This document shows, in pieces, positions 1 through 5,543 of a stretch of 18,410 nt of DNA (its first letter is position 1; every line of letters begins with the position of its first letter). The translations under genes and the position numbers were made by a program. Origin of the DNA: an uncultured Ruminococcus sp. (GTDB taxonomy: Bacteria > Bacillota > Clostridia > Oscillospirales > Ruminococcaceae); NCBI GenBank assembly GCA_900545285.1, contig UQYK01000040.1, positions 1 through 18,410 of the forward strand, read 5' to 3'. The notes below the pieces were generated by a model. It saw nothing but the letters and a program-made list of their open reading frames with translations, ran no database searches and was not told where the DNA came from.

Positions 1-23
1 CCGCTCCGTGCGACAGCTTTATT

Positions 24-52
24 ATTATATCACGATACTTCGTCTTTGTCAA
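24..52 (-). promoter_or_regulatory. Consensus sigma-A promoter reading out of the window to the left
   Basis: On the minus strand a perfect TTGACA (-35, 47-52) and a perfect TATAAT (-10, 24-29) are separated by exactly 17 bases. The predicted start is near base 17, and the transcript would leave the window at base 1. No coding sequence is visible in the remaining bases, so the product is unknown. The full consensus suggests a highly expressed gene or a stable RNA; that is an inference. The promoter lies downstream of the Crp/Fnr gene on the same strand, with no clear terminator between them. Confidence 0.7.
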
Positions 53-109
53 GTAAATATCCTCCCATATATTTTTCTAATATTTGTTTAATTTGCACAA
101 TTCGACTTT

Positions 110-793
110 TTATCCCTCTGTTTCCAACTGATCTGAAATTGTAAACCGTCTTTTCTCCGCTTGTATTCGTCCTTCCTTTCGCAGCTTTCCGATCTCTGCC
201 GACATTGCACTCCGCTCAACACCCAGATAATCCGCCATTGTCTGCCGATCCATCTCAATCTCAAACGATGCTGCCCCCTGCCGTTTCGCTTCTTTTACTA
301 AAAACGCCATGATCTTTTCCTTTGTTGTCCGCTTTGACATAATCTCTATTTTATCATTGAGCGCCAAATTATTCTGTGCTACGATCTTCAATAAATTACT
401 CAGCAGATTGCTGTGAAACGTACAGGAATGCCGGCACACATTTCGAATCCTACTATAATCCAAAAATAGGACCCTGCTCTTTTCAATTGCTTCAATATCC
501 GCCGGCAACTCCGCCATTCCTGCAAACGCAAATACTTCTCCAAACAGCTGCGCCGGTTCTATGGTCAAAAACACATCCCGGTTGCCGCTGTAATCATCTT
601 GTACCATTTGAAGCCGCCCTTCCAGTACAACTCCAAAGTGCGTTATCTTCCTGCCTTTTTCCATTACCAGCTCTTTCGCCTTATATTCCCGTATCATGGA
701 ATGGCTGCACTCAATAAGTTTATCTATCTCTTCTTCTGTCATTCCATAAAATAAGGAAAGCTTTTGGAGTTCTTCGCTTTCTTTTTCTTTCAT
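110..793 (-). CDS. Crp/Fnr family transcriptional regulator
   Basis: A 227-residue protein of normal Crp/Fnr length. Residues about 10-125 form the cyclic-nucleotide-binding-like beta-roll (FGVVLEGRLQMV, then LFGEVFAFAG). A dimerisation helix follows at about 125-160, and a C-terminal winged helix at about 165-222 has the recognition segment MADYLGVERSAMSAEIGKL. It lacks the N-terminal cysteine cluster of classical FNR; the few cysteines (for example VCRHSC near 116-120) do not make an obvious Fe-S motif, so the effector is unknown. The start is fixed by GGAGGG at 798-803, four bases before ATG. The gene is divergent from the flavodiiron gene and shares a compact promoter/operator region with it, so regulation of oxidative or nitrosative defence is a reasonable inference. 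Related clostridial regulators often sit beside such genes. Confidence 0.9.
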   Translation of the reverse strand: MKEKESEELQKLSLFYGMTEEEIDKLIECSHSMIREYKAKELVMEKGRKITHFGVVLEGRLQMVQDDYSGNRDVFLTIEPAQLFGEVFAFAGMAELPADIEAIEKSRVLFLDYSRIRNVCRHSCTFHSNLLSNLLKIVAQNNLALNDKIEIMSKRTTKEKIMAFLVKEAKRQGAASFEIEMDRQTMADYLGVERSAMSAEIGKLRKEGRIQAEKRRFTISDQLETEG

Positions 794-804
794 TCTTCCC
801 TCCG

Positions 805-820
805 TGTTGGAAATCCAACA
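805..820. promoter_or_regulatory. 16-bp palindromic operator between the Crp/Fnr gene and fprA
   Basis: TGTTGGA-AA-TCCAACA is a perfect inverted repeat with 7-bp arms. Its centre (812.5) is 41.5 bases upstream of the predicted fprA start (about 854), the class II activator position for Crp/Fnr proteins. It also lies about 15 bases downstream of the predicted start of the regulator gene, directly against that gene's ribosome binding site. The size fits a Crp/Fnr dimer site, but the bases differ from E. coli CRP (TGTGA-N6-TCACA) and FNR (TTGAT-N4-ATCAA) consensus. Binding by the adjacent regulator is inferred. Confidence 0.7.
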
Positions 821-847
821 TACATTTTTCTTCTATTATATTATAAT
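819..847 (+). promoter_or_regulatory. Putative activator-dependent fprA promoter
   Basis: A perfect TATAAT (-10) lies at 842-847. Seventeen bases upstream, the -35 position (819-824) reads CATACA, matching only 3 of 6 consensus bases. A good -10 with a poor -35 is typical of promoters that need an activator, and the palindrome at 805-820 overlaps the -35 edge. The predicted start is near 854, giving a leader of about 49 bases to the ATG at 903. The -10 lies inside the spacer of the oppositely directed promoter. Confidence 0.5.
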
Positions 848-863
848 CATAGTATCTTGTCAA
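835..863 (-). promoter_or_regulatory. Consensus promoter of the Crp/Fnr regulator gene
   Basis: On the minus strand, TTGACA (858-863) and TATAAT (835-840) are both perfect and separated by 17 bases. The predicted start near 828 gives a leader of about 35 bases, which includes the palindrome at 805-820. It physically overlaps the fprA promoter, so the two are probably mutually exclusive. Confidence 0.75.
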
Positions 864-902
864 GGATACCATTCCTGTATTTTTTGAAACGGAGGGCTTT
901 TG

Positions 903-2069
903 ATGCAAATTTCAACTCATATTTTTTATATTGGTGTAAATGACCATTCTACAGACTTATTTGAGGGGCAATATCCGGTTCCCAACGGTATGGCCTATAA
1001 TTCCTATGTGATTCTGGATGAAAAAATTGCCGTTCTGGATACCGTTGACCAGCACTTCGGTGCACAGTGGCTGGCAAACCTAAAAGCTGTTTTAAACGGA
1101 AAAACACCGGATTATCTGGTTGTCCACCACATGGAACCGGATCATTCCGCAAACATCACTGCTTTCCTGGCTGAATATCCGGAGACAACTGTTGTTGCTT
1201 CTGCAAAAGCATTTACCATGATGCAAAACTTTTTCGGCACAGATTACGCAGCACAGCGCATTGTTGCCGGAGAAGGCTTTGTGCTGGAACTGGGAGAACA
1301 CGCACTTCAGTTTATTACTGCACCAATGGTGCACTGGCCGGAAGTACTGGTCTCTTATGAAAGGACGGAAAAAATCCTCTTTTCAGCAGATGCATTTGGC
1401 AAATTCGGCGCACTGGATGTGGAAGAAGACTGGACAGATGAAGCACGCCGCTACTATATCGGCATTGTGGGAAAATACGGCATGCAGGTACAGGCGCTTC
1501 TGAAAAAAGCTGCCGCACTGGAAATCCAGACCATTTGTCCGCTCCACGGCCCTGTTCTGACGGAAAATCTTTCTCCGTATCTCGGCTTGTATCAGACCTG
1601 GTCCAGCTACACCCCGGAAACAGACGGTGTACTGGTGGCATACGCTTCTGTTTACAGGCACACAGAGGCCGCTGCAAAACTGCTGGCCGATTCTCTGCGG
1701 CAAAAAGGAATTGCCGTAACAGTATGCGATCTTGCCAGAACTGATGTATCCTATGCAGTACAAAACGCATTCCGCTACAGCAAGCTGGCACTTGCTTCTA
1801 TTACTTATAATGGTGACATGTTCCCCCACATGAAAACATTTCTCTCCCACCTAATGGAGCGGAACTATCAAAGCCGCACAGTCGCTTTCCTGGAAAACGG
1901 AAGCTGGGCACCCACTGCTGCCAAGGTGATGCGAAAAACTCTGGAAACCGCTAAAAATCTCACCTTCACAGAAACAACTGTTACCATAAAGTCTGCCGTC
2001 AGCGACGCCAGCCGCGCACAAATTGAAGCACTTGCAGCAGAGCTAGCCGGCGAAGCGCCCCGTTCTTAA
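903..2069 (+). CDS. fprA: Flavodiiron protein (FprA family A-type flavoprotein)
   Basis: A 388-residue flavodiiron protein, the class that reduces O2 to water and/or NO to N2O in the cytoplasm of anaerobes. The N-terminal metallo-beta-lactamase-like domain (about 1-240) shows the diiron ligands: H76-x-E78-x-D80-H81, H144 in MVHWPE, D163 in SADAF and H215 in CPLHGP. The C-terminal flavodoxin domain (about 242-388) begins with the FMN-binding stretch VAYASVYRHTEAAA. No rubredoxin or flavin reductase domain is fused, so an external electron donor is needed. The start is ATG 903, preceded by GGAGGG at 891-896; a TTG one codon earlier is less likely. The next gene follows after 12 bases, so the two are probably cotranscribed. 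Confidence 0.93.
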   Translation: MQISTHIFYIGVNDHSTDLFEGQYPVPNGMAYNSYVILDEKIAVLDTVDQHFGAQWLANLKAVLNGKTPDYLVVHHMEPDHSANITAFLAEYPETTVVASAKAFTMMQNFFGTDYAAQRIVAGEGFVLELGEHALQFITAPMVHWPEVLVSYERTEKILFSADAFGKFGALDVEEDWTDEARRYYIGIVGKYGMQVQALLKKAAALEIQTICPLHGPVLTENLSPYLGLYQTWSSYTPETDGVLVAYASVYRHTEAAAKLLADSLRQKGIAVTVCDLARTDVSYAVQNAFRYSKLALASITYNGDMFPHMKTFLSHLMERNYQSRTVAFLENGSWAPTAAKVMRKTLETAKNLTFTETTVTIKSAVSDASRAQIEALAAELAGEAPRS

Positions 2070-2081
2070 AAGGAATCTCCC

Positions 2082-4418
2082 ATGAAAATACACGAAACCT
2101 TACAGCAGCTGGACAGCCTGCTCCGCAGCAGCCAATTGGAAGAGGCAGAATCCTTCCTGAAAACGCAGACAGAACAGGCAGCGGCATCCGGCGACTGGGA
2201 AACAGAGGCTGTTCTGCGCAATGAACAGATGGGATTTTACCGGGACTGTGGCAATTTTCCGGAATCTCTGCATGCCGCACAGCGAGCCAGATTTTTATAT
2301 GAGAGCCATCATCAGACCAACTCTGTTTCCTATGCAACCACACTCCTGAACTGTGCCAACGCTTACCGTGCCTCCGGTTCCTATGATGCCGCATTTGCTG
2401 CATTTGCCGCTGTTCAGAGCTTGTATCAGAAGCACCTGCCGCCGGATGATATCCGCATCGCCGGCTACTGGAATAATCTTGCATTGCTATACCAGGAGGT
2501 ACAACAATGGGAAAACGCCTGTGACTGTCTCCGAAACGCATTGGATCTGGCACGAAGCAAACAGGACTGTGTGAAAATCGCCATTTCCTGTACCAACTTA
2601 GCCGTTTCCCTCCTGCACCTGTCCCAGATTGAGGAAGCAGAAGCCCTGCTCTTGGAAGCAGACACCATTCTTGCCGGACGAACCCCATCTGACTTTCACT
2701 ACAGTGCAGTTCTCGCCGGACTGGGGGATGTCTGCTATCAAAAGGCAGAATTTGAACAGGCGGCTGCATATTATGAAGCAGCTTTGGCAGAAATCGATCT
2801 GCACATGGGACACAATAATTTTTATGGGATTGTCTCTGAAAATCTCCGGCATGCCTATGAAAAATGCCATACTTTCCGTCCACATCTGACCGGGCTGGAA
2901 TTGTCCAGTCGTTTCTTCCAGACATTTGGTCTGCCGGTATTAGAGCATGCCTTCCCTGAGTTGCTTCCGGAACTGGCCATAGGATTGGCCGGAGAAGGCT
3001 CCGAGTGTCTGGGTTATGACGATGCCTTTTCCGCAGATCACGACTACGGCCCCGGCTTCTGCATCTGGGTTCCGGCACATCTGCCAGAAGAAGCACAGCA
3101 GGCGCTTCAAAAAGCCTATGATGCACTTCCTCACGAATTCTATGGGATCCGGCGTACCGCCATGCCTACTGCGGTTCAGCGAGTGGGGATCTGCACCATA
3201 CCCTCGTTTTTCAGTCGGCTTCTGGAATTGCCGCATCTCCCAGAAACTGAACAGGAATGGCTCTCAGTACCGGAAAGCAGCCTCGCGGCGGCTTGCAGCG
3301 GTGCCATATTCCGGGACGATTCCGGGAACTTTACACAGCAGCGCAGCTTACTGCAAAAGGGCTATCCCGAACCGGTTCGTCTCCGACGGCTGGCACAGCA
3401 GCTGGCGCGTATGGCACAATGCGGACAGTATAACTATCCTCGCATGCGCCGCCGTGGTGATTACGGCACGGCACAGCTGTATCTGATGCAGTTTTGCACG
3501 CACGCCATGCAGGCGGCGCATCTAATCAGAAGGCAATATGCCCCCTATGAAAAGTGGCTTTTGCGCAGCACCCAGAATCTGCCTGGATTTTCCGATTTTT
3601 CTGCACAGATCAGTAAGCTATTGACAATGGCACCTGCCTGCACCACTTGTTTTACGGAATCAGAAGATCCGGTTTGCAGGAAAATACAGCAAATTTGCAA
3701 CATCATCGAACAGGAGGTCGCAAATATGATGCATACAAGTCCACAGGAAAATGCCTATCTGGAGCAAACCGCAAACATGCTGGCAGAAACGGCTGAATCA
3801 CTGGAACAGCACGAGAAAAATGTTCAGGCAATTGTAAAACTGGAATGGGATGCCTTTGACAAAGTGCAAAACATCGGCGGCAGAGCCGATTGCCAGGACA
3901 ACTGGGATACCTTTTCCATTATGCGCAGCAGTCAGTACACTGTCTGGCCGGATGCACTTCTGACGGAGTGGCTGCAATTTTTTGAAACTGCCTGGAAAGA
4001 CGGCCGAAATCTGATTGCGGAAAAGTACGCCCGGATGATGGAGCACACCGATCCGGCACGCTATGCCACATTGCAATCTCAGCTGCCGCCTCTTTCAGAA
4101 GAATTTGTACAAATGCGCGAGGCCATTGTACAAATTCAGGTTTCCTGGATGGAGGCCTTTGCTGCGGAATATCCCAATCTGGCGGCAAATGCACGGATCA
4201 TCCACACGGAGCAGGATACCCTGACCAATACCAGCTATGAAACCTATCTGCGCGGTGAACTCTCCACCTATCCCCCGGAGATTCTGTACGCCTATGGGCG
4301 GTGGGTTGTCTCCTTGTTCCAAAATCAGCAGAACCTGGCCAAAATGATCCTGGAAAAGACCACAAAGGCCTATGGCTATCCGGATCTGGAAGCAGCAGAG
4401 CATACCAGACAGCTCTGA
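2082..4418 (+). CDS. TPR / DUF4037 nucleotidyltransferase-like / DUF4125 fusion protein
   Basis: A 778-residue soluble protein without signal peptide or membrane segments. Residues about 1-250 are tetratricopeptide-like helical repeats (for example YWNNLALLYQEVQQWENA and GDVCYQKAEFEQAAAYYEAA). The middle (about 270-580) resembles DUF4037: G306-S307 followed by D319-H-D321 in GSECLGYDD...DHDYGP is the GS...DxD pattern of the nucleotidyltransferase fold. The C-terminal part (about 580-775) resembles DUF4125 (KLEWDAFDKVQNIGGRADCQ, then TFSIMRSSQY). Domain names come from recalled family signatures, not a search. The start follows AAGGA at 2069-2073, just after the fprA stop, so translation is probably coupled. 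A terminator follows. Function is unknown; transfer of a nucleotide to a small molecule or macromolecule is an inference from the fold. Confidence 0.8.
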   Translation: MKIHETLQQLDSLLRSSQLEEAESFLKTQTEQAAASGDWETEAVLRNEQMGFYRDCGNFPESLHAAQRARFLYESHHQTNSVSYATTLLNCANAYRASGSYDAAFAAFAAVQSLYQKHLPPDDIRIAGYWNNLALLYQEVQQWENACDCLRNALDLARSKQDCVKIAISCTNLAVSLLHLSQIEEAEALLLEADTILAGRTPSDFHYSAVLAGLGDVCYQKAEFEQAAAYYEAALAEIDLHMGHNNFYGIVSENLRHAYEKCHTFRPHLTGLELSSRFFQTFGLPVLEHAFPELLPELAIGLAGEGSECLGYDDAFSADHDYGPGFCIWVPAHLPEEAQQALQKAYDALPHEFYGIRRTAMPTAVQRVGICTIPSFFSRLLELPHLPETEQEWLSVPESSLAAACSGAIFRDDSGNFTQQRSLLQKGYPEPVRLRRLAQQLARMAQCGQYNYPRMRRRGDYGTAQLYLMQFCTHAMQAAHLIRRQYAPYEKWLLRSTQNLPGFSDFSAQISKLLTMAPACTTCFTESEDPVCRKIQQICNIIEQEVANMMHTSPQENAYLEQTANMLAETAESLEQHEKNVQAIVKLEWDAFDKVQNIGGRADCQDNWDTFSIMRSSQYTVWPDALLTEWLQFFETAWKDGRNLIAEKYARMMEHTDPARYATLQSQLPPLSEEFVQMREAIVQIQVSWMEAFAAEYPNLAANARIIHTEQDTLTNTSYETYLRGELSTYPPEILYAYGRWVVSLFQNQQNLAKMILEKTTKAYGYPDLEAAEHTRQL

Positions 4419-4458
4419 CATCGTTTTCTAAATAGAATCGCCCCTGTCATGGCGCAGC

Positions 4459-4504
4459 AAAAAGCAGTCGGAACACGTTTTTGTCCTCGGCTGCTTTTTG
4501 GCTG
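4459..4504 (+). terminator. Rho-independent terminator after the fprA operon
   Basis: A 12-bp stem (AAAAAGCAGTCG at 4459-4470 with CGGCTGCTTTTT at 4488-4499, one G-U pair) is followed by T-rich sequence. It lies about 40 bases after the stop of the TPR/DUF4037/DUF4125 gene and ends the two-gene unit. Confidence 0.75.
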
Positions 4505-4505
4505 T

Positions 4506-4702
4506 TTTAAGATGCACCAAATACAAACTGTACCAAAAATTCAGTGGCAAAAATGTGCCTGTGATTCATGAGAAAATTATGAAAAAGTCTTGTGCAGACA
4601 AAGAAAAACAGGATATGCCGCATAAATCAAAACAATTTTTCCTGTGCAATAGAAGGTAGTTTTGTTTAACTCTACAAAAAAGCAAAAATGCCCGCTTTGC
4701 TA
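4506..4702. other. AT-rich non-coding spacer upstream of the feo promoter
   Basis: No credible gene, RNA gene or strong hairpin is seen here. Only short inverted repeats appear (for example AGCAAA...TTTGCT at 4681-4699, just before the -35). It probably serves as upstream promoter sequence. Confidence 0.5.
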
Positions 4703-4731
4703 TTGACAAAATGCGCTATTTATTGTATACT
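4703..4731 (+). promoter_or_regulatory. Promoter of the feoA-feoA-feoB operon
   Basis: TTGACA (4703-4708) and TATACT (4726-4731) are separated by 17 bases. The predicted start near 4738 falls exactly at the left edge of the first TTAG-N6-CTAA box, so a repressor bound there would block initiation. Confidence 0.8.
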
Positions 4732-4738
4732 GATTATT

Positions 4739-4756
4739 GGTTAGAATTTGCTAACC
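4739..4756. promoter_or_regulatory. Iron-box-like operator 1 at the feo promoter
   Basis: GGTTAG-aatttg-CTAACC is a perfect 6-bp inverted repeat with a 6-base centre, at the predicted +1. TTAG/CTAA half-sites recall metal-responsive DtxR/IdeR/MntR repressors, although the N6 spacing differs from the classical 19-bp DtxR box. The same core recurs at 4775-4788, 5492-5505 and, with one change, 5511-5524. Confidence 0.65.
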
Positions 4757-4772
4757 ATACTTTTTTACCTAT

Positions 4773-4790
4773 AGTTAGCAAATCCTAATC
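4773..4790. promoter_or_regulatory. Iron-box-like operator 2 in the feo leader
   Basis: AGTTAG-caaatc-CTAATC has the TTAG-N6-CTAA core at 4775-4788, 34 bases after that of box 1. It resembles the reverse complement of box 1 (GGTTAGCAAATTCTAACC), so the two sites match beyond the half-sites. It lies in the transcribed leader, about 40 bases before the first FeoA start. Confidence 0.6.
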
Positions 4791-4831
4791 TAAAGACCAC
4801 ATGCCGGAATGGCGCAAAAGGAGGGTTTTCT

Positions 4832-5044
4832 ATGATGCCGCTTTCATTCGCACAGGAAGGCGAAGAACAGACAATCCAGAAGATCGGCGGAAATCTGGAA
4901 ACAAAAAAGTTTCTGGAGAACCTGGGATTTGTTGTCGGCGGAACAGTAAAGGTTGTGCAGACAATTAACGGAAATATGATCGTCAATGTAAAAGAATCCC
5001 GCGTTGCAGTTTCCAAAGAAATGGCAAATAAAATTATGGTGTAA
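4832..5044 (+). CDS. feoA: FeoA-domain protein 1 (ferrous iron transport accessory)
   Basis: A 70-residue SH3-like FeoA protein, first gene of the feo operon. After a short N-terminal extension (MMPLSFAQEGEE) it follows the FeoA pattern: an IGGNLETKKFLENLGF helix, the turn VVGGTVKVVQTINGNMIV, and the terminal strand VKESRVAVSKEMANKI. FeoA proteins are small cytoplasmic partners thought to act with FeoB in ferrous iron uptake. AAGGAGGG at 4818-4825 lies six bases before ATG 4832; ATG 4835 is an alternative start. It differs strongly from the second FeoA, so the pair is not a recent duplication. The flanking boxes suggest iron-dependent control. Confidence 0.88.
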   Translation: MMPLSFAQEGEEQTIQKIGGNLETKKFLENLGFVVGGTVKVVQTINGNMIVNVKESRVAVSKEMANKIMV

Positions 5045-5149
5045 CCTTATGTGCTTGAAAAGTCCTGGTTTTCGCCGGATTGCATCTGCCTGCCGGCAGC
5101 CTATGCTTTGAAACACATGAAAATACAAATAAGGAGAGGAGTTTGAGCT

Positions 5150-5371
5150 ATGGCAACATTGCGCGACGCAAAGGTTGGTCAGACGGTTCACGTCAAAAAA
5201 ATTACGGGTGAAGGTGCCGTAAAACGCAGAATCATGGATATGGGCATTACAAAAGGTGCCGAAATCTATATCCGCAAGGTAGCTCCTTTGGGTGATCCGA
5301 TTGAGGTTACCGTCAGAGGATATGAGCTGTCTCTGCGTAAAGCAGACGCTGAAATGATCGAAACAGAATAA
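5150..5371 (+). CDS. feoA: FeoA-domain protein 2 (ferrous iron transport accessory)
   Basis: A 73-residue classical FeoA protein with SH3-like fold: GQTVHVKKITGEGAVKRRIM, then the turn MGITKGAEIYIRKVAPLGDP and the final strand VRGYELSLRKADAEMIE. It follows the first FeoA after about 105 bases, which contain a short palindrome (CTGCCGGCAG, 5090-5099) and no promoter that I can see. Its ribosome binding site is AAGGAGAGG (5131-5139). It is the closer of the two to canonical FeoA and probably the direct FeoB partner; that is an inference. A 172-base gap with two hairpins and two operator-like boxes separates it from feoB. Confidence 0.9.
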   Translation: MATLRDAKVGQTVHVKKITGEGAVKRRIMDMGITKGAEIYIRKVAPLGDPIEVTVRGYELSLRKADAEMIETE

Positions 5372-5387
5372 CTTCTGTACCTTCCGG

Positions 5388-5435
5388 CAGAATCAAAAAG
5401 CGACAGGAATGCACTGCTGCGGCCTTTTGGTTCTG
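5388..5435 (+). other. Hairpin 1 in the feoA-feoB intergenic region
   Basis: CAGAATCAAAAAGC (5388-5401) pairs with GCCTTTTGGTTCTG (5422-5435) over 14 positions, with one U-G pair and one A-C mismatch. No U-run follows, so it is not a simple terminator. It may be an RNA processing, stability or attenuation element. Confidence 0.45.
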
Positions 5436-5439
5436 TGAT

Positions 5440-5477
5440 ATGCAGCATAGTCCGTGGAGAGACGGTAAATGCTGCAT
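5440..5477 (+). other. Two-tier hairpin 2 in the feoA-feoB intergenic region
   Basis: Perfect 9-bp arms, ATGCAGCAT (5440-5448) and ATGCTGCAT (5469-5477), enclose a second stem, CCGT/ACGG, across a 3 x 3 internal loop, capped by GGAGAG. It lies just upstream of the two boxes before feoB. There is no U-run after it. A structured mRNA leader or processing site is the likeliest reading. Confidence 0.5.
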
Positions 5478-5490
5478 GAAATCCGAAATA

Positions 5491-5506
5491 GTTAGCAATT
5501 ACTAAT
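5491..5506. promoter_or_regulatory. Iron-box-like operator 3 upstream of feoB
   Basis: GTTAG-caatta-CTAAT carries the same TTAG-N6-CTAA core (5492-5505) as the boxes at the feo promoter and shares AGTTAGCAA with box 2. No convincing promoter overlaps it, so it may control a weak internal start or act as a roadblock. Confidence 0.55.
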
Positions 5507-5509
5507 ACT

Positions 5510-5525
5510 GTTAGCCATCACTAGC
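5510..5525. promoter_or_regulatory. Iron-box-like operator 4 upstream of feoB (imperfect)
   Basis: GTTAG-ccatca-CTAGC has the same layout with one changed base in the right half-site (core 5511-5524). It starts 19 bases after box 3, about two helical turns, so two dimers could bind on the same face of the DNA. It is close to the feoB ribosome binding site (AAAGGTGA, 5530-5537). Confidence 0.45.
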
Positions 5526-5543
5526 AGAGAAAGGTGATTAAGT

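Noticed and set aside
1999..3126. A 375-residue minus-strand open frame opposite the TPR/DUF4037 gene
   Set aside because: It is rich in Arg, Pro, Cys and His with no recognisable domain, and is opposite a gene with clear TPR repeats and domain motifs.
4801..4970. A plus-strand frame from ATG 4801 overlapping the first feoA
   Set aside because: It has no ribosome binding site before it and reads out of frame through feoA, giving an Arg/Gly-rich sequence typical of a shadow frame.
5045..5149. Possible riboswitch or promoter between the two feoA genes
   Set aside because: Only a 10-bp palindrome and an imperfect long-range pairing (near 5049-5062 with 5105-5120) are present, and no -10/-35 pair fits.
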